Assembly (NCBI RefSeq): GCF_023487995.1
Contig: NZ_JAMFKN010000010.1
Span: 1 to 64,000, forward strand
Length of the DNA stretch: 64,000 nucleotides
Direction of reading: 5' to 3'
From: Thermohalobaculum sediminis
Lineage (GTDB): Bacteria > Pseudomonadota > Alphaproteobacteria > Rhodobacterales > Rhodobacteraceae
Shown: in pieces, positions 51,593-61,137 of the stretch
Layout: each line of letters opens with the position of its first letter
Position numbering within the stretch: the stretch's first letter is position 1
Made by a program: the position numbers and the translations under genes
The notes under the pieces: generated by a model
Told to the model about the DNA's origin: nothing
The model's database searches: none
What the model saw: only the letters and a program-made list of their open reading frames with translations

Positions 51593-52771
51593 ATGCGCGC
51601 GGGCGCGATCATCGTGGCGGCCGGGCGGGGTCTCAGGCTGGGCGGACCGGTGCCCAAGCAGTACCAGCGGATCGGGGGCGCGGCCGTGCTGACCCGCACG
51701 CTCCGCGCGGCGCTGGCCTGCCCAGATCTCGGCTCGGTCACCGTCGCCATCCACCCCGATTTCGCCGGCTGCTATGCCGAGGCCGTGGCCGGCATCGATG
51801 ACCCGCGCCTGATGTCTCCCGTGCATGGGGGGGCCGAGCGCGCCGACACCGTGCGCCTCGCGCTAGATTCGCTCGCGCCCGCGCCGGACGTGGTGCTGAT
51901 CCACGACGCGGCCCGCCCCTTCGCCTCGGCCGGCCTGTGGTCGGCGCTGATCGCCGCCGCCTCGGGGGCCGAGGGCGCCATCGCGGCCGAGCCCGTGGTC
52001 GATGCGCTGTGGCGCGAGACGGACGGCCGCGCCGATGCCCCGGTCCCGCGCGCGGGGCTGTGGCGCGCGCAGACGCCGCAGGCGTTTCCCTTCGCGGCAC
52101 TTCTCGCCGCCCACCGCGACGCGGCGGCCGCGGGCGGCCCCCCTGCGCTCGACGATGCCGAGGTCTTCCGCCGCGCCGGCGGCACCGTGCGGCTGATCGC
52201 GGGAGAGCCCGACAACTTCAAGATCACCACCGCCGACGACCTCGCCCGCGCCGGGCGTCTCGTCGCCGCAAGGGAGGCTGCGATGGACATCCGCATCGGC
52301 CATGGCTTCGACGTGCACCGATTCTGCGAGGGCGACCACGTCACGCTCTGCGGCGTGCGCATCCCGCACGAGCGCGGCCTGCTGGGCCATTCCGACGCCG
52401 ATGTGGGCCTGCACGCGCTGGCCGACGCCATCTACGGCGCGCTGGCCGAGGGCGATATCGGCACGCATTTCCCGCCCTCCGACCCGAAATGGAAGGGCGC
52501 GCCCAGCCACATCTTCCTCGCCCACGCGGCCGAACTGGTCCGCACACGCGGGGGGCGCATCGCCAATGTCGATGTGACCCTGCTGGCCGAGCGCCCGAAG
52601 ATCGTCCCGCACGCCGCCGCGATGCGCGAGACGGTGGGCCGCATCCTCGGCATCGCAGCGGACCGCGTCGGCATCAAGGCCACGACGATGGAGCGCATGG
52701 GCTTCGTCGGGCGCGAGGAAGGCATGGCCGCCATCGCCACGGCTACCGTCATCCTCGGCGAGCCCGCATGA
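51593..52771 (+). CDS. ispDF: Bifunctional IspD/IspF of the MEP isoprenoid pathway
   Basis: This 392-residue fusion joins two steps of the non-mevalonate pathway. Residues ~1-225 are the IspD cytidylyltransferase (AIIVAAGRGLRLGGPVPKQY, HDAARPFAS, FKITTADDL). Residues ~231-392 are the IspF 2,4-cyclodiphosphate synthase (IRIGHGFDVHRF with the zinc ligands Asp and His, LGHSDADVGLHALADAI, and the KATTMERMGFVGREEG region). The fused form is usual in alphaproteobacteria. The next gene, pgpA, overlaps by four bases (ATGA). Confidence 0.96.
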   Translation: MRAGAIIVAAGRGLRLGGPVPKQYQRIGGAAVLTRTLRAALACPDLGSVTVAIHPDFAGCYAEAVAGIDDPRLMSPVHGGAERADTVRLALDSLAPAPDVVLIHDAARPFASAGLWSALIAAASGAEGAIAAEPVVDALWRETDGRADAPVPRAGLWRAQTPQAFPFAALLAAHRDAAAAGGPPALDDAEVFRRAGGTVRLIAGEPDNFKITTADDLARAGRLVAAREAAMDIRIGHGFDVHRFCEGDHVTLCGVRIPHERGLLGHSDADVGLHALADAIYGALAEGDIGTHFPPSDPKWKGAPSHIFLAHAAELVRTRGGRIANVDVTLLAERPKIVPHAAAMRETVGRILGIAADRVGIKATTMERMGFVGREEGMAAIATATVILGEPA

Positions 52772-53262
52772 GCGCCCTGCCCCGGCTGATCGCCACGGGG
52801 TTCGGCCTCGGGCGCCTGCCCGCGCCGGGTACCGCCGCCTCGGCCGCGACGATTCCGCTCGCCTGGGGGCTGCATGTCGCGGGCGGCATCTGGCTGGTCG
52901 CGGCCGCCACCGTCGCGGTCGCGCTGGCGGGCCTGTGGGCCGCCGGGCGCCACGCCGCCGCGATGGGCGAGGAGGACCCCTCTGAGATCGTCGTGGACGA
53001 GGTGGCGGGCATGCTGCTCGCGCTCTGGCCGCTGTCTCTGGGACTCACGATCGCGGGCGCCGAGCCGCATGTCTGGCCCTGGCCGGGCTGGGTGATGGGC
53101 TTTCTTCTGTTCCGATTCTTCGACATCCTCAAGCCGCCCCCGGTGAGCTGGGGCGAGCGCGCGCCCGGTGCGCTCGGCATCATGCTCGACGACCTGATCG
53201 CGGGCGGGTTGACGGCGGGGCTTGCGACGATCGCGGCGGGAGTGGCGCATGGCTGGTTCTGA
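52768..53262 (+). CDS. pgpA: Phosphatidylglycerophosphatase A
   Basis: This 164-residue inner-membrane phosphatase makes phosphatidylglycerol. It has the N-terminal LPRLIATGFGLGRLPAPGT, the conserved acidic motif DPSEIVVDEVAGM and the FFDILKPPPV segment, with several membrane helices. It overlaps ispDF by four bases and cinA by 14. Confidence 0.95.
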   Translation: MSALPRLIATGFGLGRLPAPGTAASAATIPLAWGLHVAGGIWLVAAATVAVALAGLWAAGRHAAAMGEEDPSEIVVDEVAGMLLALWPLSLGLTIAGAEPHVWPWPGWVMGFLLFRFFDILKPPPVSWGERAPGALGIMLDDLIAGGLTAGLATIAAGVAHGWF

Positions 53263-53806
53263 CGACACGCGGCCCGGCGGCGGCCTCGCGGCGGGCGATC
53301 CGGCGGCCGACGCCATCGGCACCGACGAGCTGGCCACGCTCGCCATCGACCTCCTCGACGTCTGCCGGCGAAAGCGCCTGATGCTCGCCACCGCCGAGAG
53401 CTGCACCGGCGGCCTCGTCACCGCCTGCCTGACCGATATTCCGGGCTCCTCGGCGGCAGTCGATCGCGGTTTCGTCACCTATTCGAACGAGGCCAAGACC
53501 GAGATGCTGGGCGTTCCGGCAGCGCTGATCGCCCAGCATGGCGCGGTCTCGGAGCCGGTGGCGCGCGCCATGGCCAAGGGCGCGCTGATCCGTTCGCGCG
53601 CACACATCGTGATCGCGATCACCGGCATCGCCGGCCCCGGCGGCAGCGCGGTCAAGCCCGAGGGGCTGGTGCATTTCGCCTGCGCCACGCGGCGCGGCGC
53701 GCTCACCCACCAGCGCATCGAGTTCGGCGCCATCGGCCGGGGCGCGGTGCGCGCGGGTGCCGTGACGCATGCGCTGAGGATGCTGCTCGAGGCCGCACGC
53801 GCATGA
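53249..53806 (+). CDS. pncC: CinA-family nicotinamide-nucleotide amidohydrolase
   Basis: This 185-residue stand-alone CinA C-terminal domain deamidates nicotinamide mononucleotide, recycling the product of NAD-dependent DNA ligase. Motifs: ATAESCTGGLVTACLTDIPGSS, GFVTYSNEAKTEMLGV, ITGIAGPGGS and KPEGLVHFA. LigA, its possible source of substrate, is encoded ~20 kb away. The first ~30 residues are a Gly/Asp-rich extension. The ATG at 53249 lies inside the end of pgpA. Confidence 0.92.
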   Translation: MAGSDDTRPGGGLAAGDPAADAIGTDELATLAIDLLDVCRRKRLMLATAESCTGGLVTACLTDIPGSSAAVDRGFVTYSNEAKTEMLGVPAALIAQHGAVSEPVARAMAKGALIRSRAHIVIAITGIAGPGGSAVKPEGLVHFACATRRGALTHQRIEFGAIGRGAVRAGAVTHALRMLLEAARA

Positions 53807-54387
53807 CCACGCCGCCCCTGCCCGGCGACAGCCTCGCCGCGATCGCGACCGAGGTATGGCTGCGGCTCGCCCGCGGCGCCGCCGACCGGCGCGCCGCCTT
53901 CAGCCGGATGCAGGTGGCGACCCTGACGGCGCAGGGCTGGCCCGACATCCGCACGGTGATCCTGCGCGGCGCGGACGAGGCCGGGCGCAGGCTCTCGTTC
54001 CACACCGACCGGCGCTCGGCCAAGGCGTCCGAGATCGCGGCGGACGGGCGCGTGGCGCTGCACCTCTGGGACCCGCAGGCCGAGGTGCAGCTCCGCCTCT
54101 GGGGCCAGGCCGCGGTCGAGACCGAGGGCACCGAGGTCGAAGCAGCGTGGTCGCGCCTCGCGCCACGCCAGCGGCAGGTCTATCACGCGCCCCTCGCGCC
54201 CGGCTCGACGCTGCGCGCGCCGGCCGAGGCCGACCCGCCCCATCCCCCCGCTGATGGCCGCGGCGCCTTCGCGCGCGTCGATGTCACCGTCGCGCGCTTC
54301 GAATGGCTGGAGCTGCGACTGACCGGCCACCGCCGCGCGCGCTTTGACTGGCAGAAGGGTTGGCAGGGCCGCTGGCTTGCTCCCTGA
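53803..54387 (+). CDS. Pyridoxamine 5'-phosphate oxidase-family flavoprotein
   Basis: This 194-residue split-barrel FMN-binding protein is related to PdxH. It has FSRMQVATLTAQGWPDIRTV, LSFHTDRRSAKASEI and VALHLWDPQAEVQLRLWG, and ends in FDWQKGWQGRWLAP; the last Arg/Trp positions are like PNPOx C-termini. It may not be the true PdxH, since the standard C-terminal R-L-x-P motif is degenerate. It overlaps pncC by four bases and ends three bases before the convergent ratA stop, with no terminator between. Confidence 0.82.
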   Translation: MTTPPLPGDSLAAIATEVWLRLARGAADRRAAFSRMQVATLTAQGWPDIRTVILRGADEAGRRLSFHTDRRSAKASEIAADGRVALHLWDPQAEVQLRLWGQAAVETEGTEVEAAWSRLAPRQRQVYHAPLAPGSTLRAPAEADPPHPPADGRGAFARVDVTVARFEWLELRLTGHRRARFDWQKGWQGRWLAP

Positions 54388-54390
54388 TAC

Positions 54391-54846
54391 TCAGGCCGTG
54401 CCGTAGAGTTCGGCCGCCCGCGCCTCGAAGGCGCGCACGATGCGCTGCATCGCCTCGTTGAACACCACCCCGATGATCGCCTGCAGGGTGCGCGAGCGGA
54501 ACTCGAAATCCACGAAGAAGTCGACCTCGCAGCGCCCGTCGCCGAGGTCGCGGAACTGCCAGTGGTTGTTGAGATAGCGGAACGGCCCGTCCAGATAGGC
54601 CACGTCGATCCGGCTCGCCGCGGGCCGCAGCACCACGCGGCTGCCAAAGCGTTCGCGGAACACCTTGAACGAGATCACGAGGTCGGCCTCTATCACCTCG
54701 GACCCGTCCGGCTCGGCCCGGCGCGAGCGGATGCGCGCGGCCGAGCACCAGGGCAGGAACTCGGGATAGGACGCAACGTCGGCGATCAGCGCGAACATCT
54801 GTTCCGCCGAATAGGGCAGCTCGCGCGTCTCGGCATGTGTCGGCAT
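54391..54846 (-). CDS. ratA: RatA/COQ10-family START-domain protein
   Basis: This 151-residue SRPBCC/START-fold protein is of the Coq10/RatA group, thought to bind ubiquinone. Some members were described as toxins that block ribosome subunit association; most alphaproteobacterial members are believed to work with quinone. Motifs: ELPYSAEQMFALIADVASYPEFLPWC, ADLVISFKVFRERFGSRV, and LDGPFRYLNNHWQF. It is not accompanied by an antitoxin-like gene. It is usually adjacent to lipA; here a foreign ABC gene lies between. Confidence 0.93.
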   Translation of the reverse strand: MPTHAETRELPYSAEQMFALIADVASYPEFLPWCSAARIRSRRAEPDGSEVIEADLVISFKVFRERFGSRVVLRPAASRIDVAYLDGPFRYLNNHWQFRDLGDGRCEVDFFVDFEFRSRTLQAIIGVVFNEAMQRIVRAFEARAAELYGTA

Positions 54847-54989
54847 GGGGCTCCCTCTGCTCGCCTGCCCTCGATAACCAGCCCGGCCCCGCCCCCGAAA
54901 GACGACGCGCGGTCGCGGGGTCTTGGCAAAACGGCCCCCGCGCGGTCAAGGGGCTTGGCGCCGCGCCGCGCCGCGCTACGCTTGGCCGC

Positions 54990-55949
54990 ATGAGGCTGCC
55001 CGCGCCCCGCCACATCGGACGCACCGGCGACGACAGCCCCGCGCGCTCGCTCGCGGGATATGTCTGGCGCATGTCGGGCTGGCACCAGCTTGGCGTGGCG
55101 CTGCTTGCAATCGGCGTCTCGGTGCTGGGGCTTGCGCCGATCGAGCTGCAGCGCCGTCTCATCGACGACGCCATCGGCAAGGGCGACGGCGGGCTGCTGG
55201 TCAAGCTCGCGCTGGTCTATCTCGGCGTGGTCGTGGTGCAGCAGGCGCTGAAGCTCGCGCTGAGGCTCGCGCAGGGCTGGCTGGGCGAGAGCGCGGTGCG
55301 CTACACGCGCGCGCACCTTCTGGGCATCGTCGTGGCGCGCGGCGGCGGACGCGAGGGCGCGGGCGAGCGCGTCGCGGTGCTCACGACCGAGACTGATCAG
55401 CTGGGCGGCTTCGTCGGCGAGGGGCCGAGTGCCGCGGCCGCCAATCTCGCGACGCTGGCAGGCGTGCTCGCCTACACCTTCTGGGTCGAGCCGCGGATCG
55501 CGCTGATCGGGGTCGCGCTGCTGGTGCCGCAGGTGATCGCGGCGCCGCTGATGCAGCGCAAGGTCAACCGCCTGACCGCACGGCGCCTGTCGCTGCTGCG
55601 CGGGCTGGGCCGGCATGTGTCCGAGCTCGACGGGGCCGAGGCCGCCGAGATCGGCGCGCTCTACCGCAACCGGCTGCTGATCCACCTGTGGAAGGGGGCA
55701 ATGAAGGCGGTGCTCAACCTCGCCAACCACTTTGCGCCGCTGGGCATCCTGCTCTGGGGCGGCTTCATGGTCATCGAGGGCGAGACGACGCTGGGCGTCC
55801 TCGTCGCCTTCGCCACGGGCTTCGAGCGCATGGCCGGCCCCGCGCGCGAGCTGATCGGCTTCTATCGCAAGGCCCAGCAGGCCGGCGTGCAGCACTGCAT
55901 GATCGCCGAATGGATGGAAGGCCATCACGGCGGCTCGGCGGCGCGCTGA
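54990..55949 (+). CDS. ABC-exporter membrane domain without ATPase
   Basis: This 319-residue protein has about six membrane segments typical of type I ABC exporter membrane domains. Helices lie around ~29-52, ~65-90, ~140-185 (LATLAGVLAYTFWVEPRIALIGVALLV split at the turn) and ~235-280. Coupling-helix-like segments (LRGLGRHVSELDGAEAAEIG) are present. The sequence ends shortly after the last helix, so Walker A, signature and Walker B are missing. No ABC ATPase gene is adjacent. The protein may pair with an ATPase encoded elsewhere or have another role. Confidence 0.75.
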   Translation: MRLPAPRHIGRTGDDSPARSLAGYVWRMSGWHQLGVALLAIGVSVLGLAPIELQRRLIDDAIGKGDGGLLVKLALVYLGVVVVQQALKLALRLAQGWLGESAVRYTRAHLLGIVVARGGGREGAGERVAVLTTETDQLGGFVGEGPSAAAANLATLAGVLAYTFWVEPRIALIGVALLVPQVIAAPLMQRKVNRLTARRLSLLRGLGRHVSELDGAEAAEIGALYRNRLLIHLWKGAMKAVLNLANHFAPLGILLWGGFMVIEGETTLGVLVAFATGFERMAGPARELIGFYRKAQQAGVQHCMIAEWMEGHHGGSAAR

Positions 55950-55999
55950 GCGAGTCCCGCGTCCGCCGGGGGCCGCGAAGCCTTGCCCAATTCCGCGCT

Positions 56000-56020
56000 G
56001 CCCCGGGCTTGACCCGGGGC
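56000..56020. repeat. 21-bp palindromic repeat, copy 1
   Basis: GCCCCGGG-CTTGA-CCCGGGGC forms a perfect 8-bp stem with a 5-base loop. It lies between the ABC membrane-domain gene and lipA (convergent 3' ends). Two similar copies occur at 62699 and 62790. Confidence 0.6.
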
Positions 56021-56109
56021 CACCTTGAGTCGGATCGACTTCCGCACAGGCGCGGCGCGCTCGCCGCGCCGCACTGGCGCGCCCCCCGAATCCCGGCCGC
56101 GCCGCCGCC

Positions 56110-57063
56110 TCAGCCCTGCGCCTGCCGGGCCTGCCGCGCCGCGCGCAGCCGCGCGAAATCGTCGCCCGCGTGATAGCTCGACCGCGTGAGCGGCGTCGCC
56201 GACACCATCAGGAAGCCCTTGGCAAAGGCCGCCTTCTCGTAGCCCGCGAACTCCTCGGGCGTGACGAACCGCGCGACCGCGTGGTGCTTGGATGTGGGCT
56301 GCAGGTATTGCCCGATGGTCAGGAAATCGACATCGGCCGCGCGCATGTCGTCCATGACCTGCAGGACCGCCTGCCGGTCCTCGCCCAGCCCCACCATGAT
56401 GCCCGACTTGGTGAACATCATCGGGTCGAGCTCCTTCACCCGCTGCAACAGCCGCAGCGAGTGGAAATAGCGCGCGCCCGGCCGCACCTCGGGGTAGAGT
56501 CCCGGCACGGTCTCGAGATTGTGGTTGAACACGTCCGGCCGCGCCTCGACCACGGCTTCGAGCGCCGAGGGCGCGCAGCGCAGGAAATCGGGCACCAGCA
56601 CCTCGATCGTGGTTTCCGGGTTGCGGCGGCGCACGGCGCGGATGGTCTGGGCGATGTGCGCGGCGCCCCCGTCCTCGAGGTCGTCGCGGTCCACCGAGGT
56701 GATGACGACATGCGCGAGCCCCAGCTTGGCCACGGCATCGGCCACCCGCGCGGGTTCGAAGGGGTCGAGCGCGTCGGGCCGCCCGGTCGCCACGTTGCAG
56801 AAGGTGCAGCCGCGGGTGCAGATCTCGCCCATGATCATCATGGTGGCGTGGCCCTGCGCCCAGCATTCGCCGACGTTCGGGCAGCCCGCCTCCTCGCAGA
56901 CCGTCACCAGCTTGTGCTCGCGCATGATGCGGTGGGTCTCGCGATATCCCTCGCTGGTCGGTGCCTTGACGCGGATCCAGGCGGGCTTGCGGGGGCTGGC
57001 GTTGTCCGCGCGATGCGCCTTCTCGGGGTGTCGCGCGGCGGGGTTCTTCAGGTCTCGGTCCAA
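56110..57063 (-). CDS. lipA: Lipoyl synthase
   Basis: This 317-residue radical SAM enzyme inserts two sulfurs into protein-bound octanoyl groups. The two [4Fe-4S] motifs are visible: [12 protein letters not shown] (auxiliary cluster) and CTRGCTFC (radical SAM cluster). The terminal [10 protein letters not shown] region contains the conserved R-S-S-Y sulfur-cluster serine. I infer a TTG start at 57063, giving [15 protein letters not shown]…, with a GGAG site eight bases upstream. No better start exists in frame without adding unlikely residues. Confidence 0.95.
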   Translation of the reverse strand: MDRDLKNPAARHPEKAHRADNASPRKPAWIRVKAPTSEGYRETHRIMREHKLVTVCEEAGCPNVGECWAQGHATMMIMGEICTRGCTFCNVATGRPDALDPFEPARVADAVAKLGLAHVVITSVDRDDLEDGGAAHIAQTIRAVRRRNPETTIEVLVPDFLRCAPSALEAVVEARPDVFNHNLETVPGLYPEVRPGARYFHSLRLLQRVKELDPMMFTKSGIMVGLGEDRQAVLQVMDDMRAADVDFLTIGQYLQPTSKHHAVARFVTPEEFAGYEKAAFAKGFLMVSATPLTRSSYHAGDDFARLRAARQARQAQG

Positions 57064-57272
57064 GGTCGATGCTCCGCTCTCGGCTCGGGCCGCACTATAG
57101 GAGCGCGGCGCGCGCAAGTCTCGCGGCATTTCCACGCCCCGCGCCAGGCCGCGCGGTGGCATGACGGCGCGCAGGCGTTGCGCCTCGCAACCGGCGCCGC
57201 CGCGGGTCTTGACGACCGGCGGCGGCATGCGACCATCGAGGCGATCCGTACCGCAGCCGGGGAGACCGCCCG

Positions 57273-57467
57273 ATGAGCACCGCCCGACCCAAGCCCGCCG
57301 CCGGCGATATCCTCGGCCTCGACCCGCGCGACGCCCGCATCGGAACCGGCTTCGCCGTCTACGCGCGCTTCGCGAGATCGGGCGCGGGCCGGCTGATCTC
57401 CCGCGGCACATGGCTCGCGATCGGCGCGGCTGCCGTCGCGGTCTTCGTCGTGGCGCTGGTGAACTGA
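57273..57467 (+). CDS. Small predicted membrane protein, 64 residues
   Basis: [20 protein letters not shown] is a polar N-terminus; the C-terminal ~20 residues form one hydrophobic helix ([19 protein letters not shown]). A GGGGAGA site lies seven bases before the ATG. I do not recognise a family. It is divergent from lipA (start at 57063) and ends 40 bases before the convergent lysine-rich gene. Its function is unknown; its small size makes the call less certain. Confidence 0.6.
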   Translation: MSTARPKPAAGDILGLDPRDARIGTGFAVYARFARSGAGRLISRGTWLAIGAAAVAVFVVALVN

Positions 57468-57506
57468 ACGCCGCACCGCCGCCCATGACAGAGCGCGGCG
57501 TCCGCA

Positions 57507-58445
57507 TCAGGCCGCGGGCATCTTCTCCAGCGCCTTCTGGGTCTGCTCCACCTGCGTCAGCAGCGCCTTCACCAGCTTGCCGATGTGGTTGAGCCGCTTG
57601 AGCATTTCCGAGCCGTCCTTGTGCGCCTTCACTTCGCTCGAATGCGCCTTGAGGGTCTTGTTGAAGTCGTCCGATATCTTCTCGGCCGCCTCGGCCAGCT
57701 TGATCGCCTTACCCAGGGACGCCGCCGCGGCCTTGGCGTCGCCCGCCTTCCCGGCCTTCAGCGCCTCGACGCAGTGCTTGGTCGCGGCCTTTGACATGTC
57801 GCCGATCTTCGCCGCGGTAACGGAGAGATGGCGCGGCGCCAGCTGCCGCATCGCGGCATCGTCGTCGGCATTGACCTTGACCGAGTTCACGCCCGAGGCG
57901 ACGTCCTGATCCAGCCTCTTCTCGTAGGTCTTGTCGAAGGTGAAGGCCTTCGGCTTCTCCTTCGCGAAATCCTGCACCGATCGCATGTGCCTGCTGCCGC
58001 TCTCGCTCAGCGCCTTGCCGATCTCCTTGGCCAGCGCTTCGAGATCCGGGATGGATTTCGAGTCGAAGATCTTCTTCTTGCGCGCGGCGACCTCGTCCTC
58101 GGCGGTGGACTTGATCGCGACCGCCTCGGCGTGGAGCTTGCGGAACGACGCCACCCCCGCCTGGTAGCGGTCATGCGCGTCGTTGAGCTTCTTGAGCATC
58201 GGCTGGATCTGGGTCCATGCCTTCTTGACCTCGGCGACCTTGAGGAAATCGGCGAGCGTCTTCCCGGCCGCGCCGCCCTTGCGGGCCTCTATGACCCGAT
58301 CGACCAGGTCCTCGCGCGCGCCCTCAAGCCAGTCCTTGATGTTCTTGTCGCTCTGCGCCGCGCCGTCTAGATCGCCCCAAACGTCGAGGATCTTCTTCTC
58401 GCAGGCCGCCCACTCTGCCTTGAGCTTCTTGAATTCCTTTGCCAT
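57507..58445 (-). CDS. Lysine-rich all-helical protein of unknown function, 312 residues
   Basis: I do not recognise this protein. It is strongly helical and rich in Lys, Ala, Glu and Asp ([20 protein letters not shown] … [19 protein letters not shown]). It looks like a coiled-coil or bundle protein with no signal peptide, membrane segment or enzyme motif. The high lysine content (many AAG codons) is unlike the arginine-rich neighbours. A GGGGG stretch precedes the ATG. Mid-region repeats such as [29 protein letters not shown] suggest internal duplication of helical units. It may be an accessory gene between lipA and mtnA. Confidence 0.8.
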   Translation of the reverse strand: MAKEFKKLKAEWAACEKKILDVWGDLDGAAQSDKNIKDWLEGAREDLVDRVIEARKGGAAGKTLADFLKVAEVKKAWTQIQPMLKKLNDAHDRYQAGVASFRKLHAEAVAIKSTAEDEVAARKKKIFDSKSIPDLEALAKEIGKALSESGSRHMRSVQDFAKEKPKAFTFDKTYEKRLDQDVASGVNSVKVNADDDAAMRQLAPRHLSVTAAKIGDMSKAATKHCVEALKAGKAGDAKAAAASLGKAIKLAEAAEKISDDFNKTLKAHSSEVKAHKDGSEMLKRLNHIGKLVKALLTQVEQTQKALEKMPAA

Positions 58446-58572
58446 CAGCCCCCCGCTTGGCCGGAAAGATTGCGAAATCGAACTGGCGGAAATCCCGACA
58501 GCCCAGCGTCACGCTGGCAGATCGCGCAGGCCGGTGACAATCGGATTCGCGCGGGCCGAGGTGCCGCCGGGC

Positions 58573-59664
58573 TCAGGCGGCGCGCTCGGGGAACAGGCGC
58601 AAGAGGCCGGACCCGGTCGCCTCGGTCACGCCGCGCTCGGTCACGAGCCCTGTCACCAGGCGCCCCGGGGTCACATCGAACGCGGGGTTCGAGGCCAGGC
58701 TGCCGGGCGACACGACGCGCGTGCGGATCACCTCGCCCTCGTCGGTCAGGCCGGTGACATGCGTGACCTCGGCCGCCGCACGCTCCTCGATGGGGATCTC
58801 GGCCACGCCGTCGCGCACCGTCCAGTCGATCGTCGGCGAGGGCAGGCAGACATAGAAGGGCACGCCGTTGTCCTTCGCCGCCAGCGCCTTGAGGTATGTC
58901 CCGATCTTGTTGCAGACATCGCCGGTCGCGGTCACCCGGTCGGTGCCGACGAAGCACAGGTCGACATCGCCGTGCTGCATCAGGTGGCCGCCGGCATTGT
59001 CCACCACCACGGTGTGCGGCACGCCGTGATTGTGCAGCTCCCACGCCGTCAGATGTCCGCCCTGGTTGCGGGGCCGCGTCTCGTCCACCCAGACATGCAC
59101 CGGGATGCCGGCGTCATGCGCCTGGTAGATCGGCGAGGTCGCGGTGCCCCAGTCGCAGGTGGCAAGCCAGCCCGCGTTGCAGTGGGTGAGGATGTTGACC
59201 GGCCCCCCCTTGCGCGCGGCCGCCGCCTCGATCAGCGCGAGCCCGTGGCGACCGATCAGCCGGTTGATCTCGACATCCTCGTCCGCCAGCTCCGCCGCCC
59301 GCGCATAGGCTGCCTCGGCCCGCTCGCCCGGCGCGAGGCCGCGCAGGCGCATCCGCATGTCGTCGAGCGCCCAGCGCAGGTTGATCGCGGTCGGGCGCGT
59401 CCGCATCAGCCGCTCATGGGCCTGCCCGAGCCACAGGTCCGAGGGGTCCTCGCGCATCGCCAGCGCCATGCCATAAGCGGCGGTCACGCCGATCAGCGGC
59501 GCGCCGCGCACCAGCATGTCGCGGATCGCGCGGGCGGCGTCCTCCGAGCTTTCCAGCACCGCCACCTCGAAGGCGAAGGGCAGCCGCGTCTGATCGATGA
59601 TCCGCACCCGCCAGCCGTCGTCGTCGAGCCAGATCGGCCGGTAATGCCTGCCCTGCACCTTCAT
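58573..59664 (-). CDS. mtnA: Methylthioribose-1-phosphate isomerase
   Basis: This 363-residue isomerase of the methionine salvage pathway converts 5-methylthioribose 1-phosphate to the ribulose form. Catalytic residues: Cys in [12 protein letters not shown] and Asp in [19 protein letters not shown]. The start [13 protein letters not shown] and the R-G-A-P loop are conserved. No other salvage genes (mtnK, mtnB, mtnP) lie in the window, so the salvage route is either scattered or a shortened version. Confidence 0.95.
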   Translation of the reverse strand: MKVQGRHYRPIWLDDDGWRVRIIDQTRLPFAFEVAVLESSEDAARAIRDMLVRGAPLIGVTAAYGMALAMREDPSDLWLGQAHERLMRTRPTAINLRWALDDMRMRLRGLAPGERAEAAYARAAELADEDVEINRLIGRHGLALIEAAAARKGGPVNILTHCNAGWLATCDWGTATSPIYQAHDAGIPVHVWVDETRPRNQGGHLTAWELHNHGVPHTVVVDNAGGHLMQHGDVDLCFVGTDRVTATGDVCNKIGTYLKALAAKDNGVPFYVCLPSPTIDWTVRDGVAEIPIEERAAAEVTHVTGLTDEGEVIRTRVVSPGSLASNPAFDVTPGRLVTGLVTERGVTEATGSGLLRLFPERAA

Positions 59665-60016
59665 GCGTCGCGATCCTCCGCGTTTCGTCCCCCCTCAACA
59701 TCGATCCGCTTGGGGGCGCATGCAAGGCCCGGGCGCCACCGGGGCCCGGTCGTCGGCATGGCGGGGGGCGGACTGCACGCCGTGCGAAGACGCTCGACCA
59801 CGAGGTTGCGGCGGGATACGAGGCCCGGACGCTGCGGTGCGGTTGGACGCAAAGACGGCCGCCGACGACAGCGCGCGGCGGCGCGAGAGCGAGAATATCC
59901 CGGGGGCGGCGAGGCCGAACGATTGAATCCTCGCCCGATAATTCGCGATGTGGTTGATTTCGATTCATGCCATCCTGCCGCCGCGGTCGTTCGACCGTTT
60001 CTCGCGGAGTGTTCCC
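59665..60016. other. 352-base intergenic region between mtnA and aqpZ
   Basis: No gene is supported. It holds the divergent promoters of mtnA (minus) and the aquaporin (plus). A GATAAT box at 59937-59942 could be the -10 of the aquaporin promoter, with no good -35. I looked for a SAM riboswitch in front of mtnA and saw none. Confidence 0.4.
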
Positions 60017-60715
60017 ATGAAGAAATACATTGCCGAGGGCGTCGGCACCTTTACCCTCGTCTTCTTCGGTGTCGGCAGCGCCGTGCTCGCCAGCGCGGGC
60101 GTCGGGATCGCAAGTCCGATAAACATCACGGGCATAAGCCTCGCATTCGGCATTTCCGTGGTTGCGATGGCCTATTCGATCGGCGCCGTCTCCGGGGCCC
60201 ATCTCAACCCTGCCGTCAGCATGGGCTGCCTCGTGGCCGGCCGCATCTCGGCGGGCGATTTCGTCGGCTACGTGGCCGGACAGGTCGCGGGCGCGGTCGC
60301 TGCCGCGTTCCTGATCTTCCTGATCGCCACCGGGCGCGAGGGCGGCTACGACGTCGCGGCGAACGGCCTTGGCCAGAACGGCTGGGGCCCGGGCTATGGC
60401 GGCGGGTTCACGATGATCTCCGCCTTCATCTTCGAGGTCGTCGCCACCGCCATCTTTCTCGTGGTCATTCTCGGCGTGACCGCCGACAAGGCAAACGCGG
60501 CCGTCGCCGGTCTGGTGATCGGACTTACGCTGACGATGATCCACCTTGTCGGCATCACGATCACGGGCACGTCGGTCAATCCGGCGCGCTCGGTCGGGCC
60601 CGCGCTTTTCGCGGGGGGCGGGGCGCTCGGGCAACTCTGGCTCTTCATCGTGGCGCCCTTGATCGGCGGGGCGATCGGCGGGATCCTGCACAAGGCACGG
60701 ATCACCGCACCGTGA
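60017..60715 (+). CDS. aqpZ: Aquaporin Z-type water channel
   Basis: This 232-residue channel has six membrane helices and the two NPA half-helices: SGAHLNPAVSMG and GTSVNPARSVGP. The N-terminal MKKYIAEGVGTFTLVFFGVGSAV is typical of AqpZ. The residues around the pore (no glycerol-facilitator insertions) and the length support a water channel. The ATG at 60017 begins the first helix; an upstream in-frame ATG would add 23 residues. Confidence 0.94.
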   Translation: MKKYIAEGVGTFTLVFFGVGSAVLASAGVGIASPINITGISLAFGISVVAMAYSIGAVSGAHLNPAVSMGCLVAGRISAGDFVGYVAGQVAGAVAAAFLIFLIATGREGGYDVAANGLGQNGWGPGYGGGFTMISAFIFEVVATAIFLVVILGVTADKANAAVAGLVIGLTLTMIHLVGITITGTSVNPARSVGPALFAGGGALGQLWLFIVAPLIGGAIGGILHKARITAP

Positions 60716-60825
60716 CGCCACGGCCGGGCCGCCTCAAGGCCGGCCCGGCCATTGAACCGTGGACCGGGCGATCACATCTCGAGGAAGCGATCCCGCATTC
60801 GCGCAACGGCAGAAGGAGTGCCGCC

Positions 60826-61137
60826 ATGCCGCCGGCAACCTTTGACGAAGACTACGACGACGCGCCCGCGACCGAGAGCAAGCCCGACCGCAAGCCCGTG
60901 CTGATCCGCGGTGCGTTCATGCTGTTCTTCCTCGTGGCGTTCTACTTCTCGCAGGCGCTGCTTGCCATCACCGCGGTGATCCAGTTCCTCTCCATGCTGA
61001 TTACCGGGGCGCCGAACGCATTCCTCGTGGACTTCGGGCGGTCGCTCGGGCGCTGGCTCGAGCAGGTCGGCCGCTTCCAGGCCTGCGCGACCGAGGAGCG
61101 GCCCTTCCCCTGGGCGTCCTGGCCGAAGGCCGACTGA
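60826..61137 (+). CDS. DUF4389-family small membrane protein
   Basis: This 103-residue protein has a charged N-terminus (DEDYDDAPATESKPDRK), a hydrophobic stretch at ~32-62 (AFMLFFLVAFYFSQALLA) and the DUF4389 C-terminal pattern VIQFLSMLITGAPN…F and TEERPFPWASWP. The function is unknown. An AAGGAG site precedes the ATG by seven bases. It is 110 bases after the aquaporin gene in the same direction. Confidence 0.85.
   Translation: MPPATFDEDYDDAPATESKPDRKPVLIRGAFMLFFLVAFYFSQALLAITAVIQFLSMLITGAPNAFLVDFGRSLGRWLEQVGRFQACATEERPFPWASWPKAD

Noticed and set aside
54391-54846. RatA as the toxin of a toxin-antitoxin pair
   Set aside because: No RatB-like partner gene is adjacent; the family in alphaproteobacteria is better explained as quinone-binding COQ10-type proteins.
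59665-59760. SAM riboswitch in front of mtnA
   Set aside because: No SAM-I or SAM-II core elements could be recognised upstream of the start.
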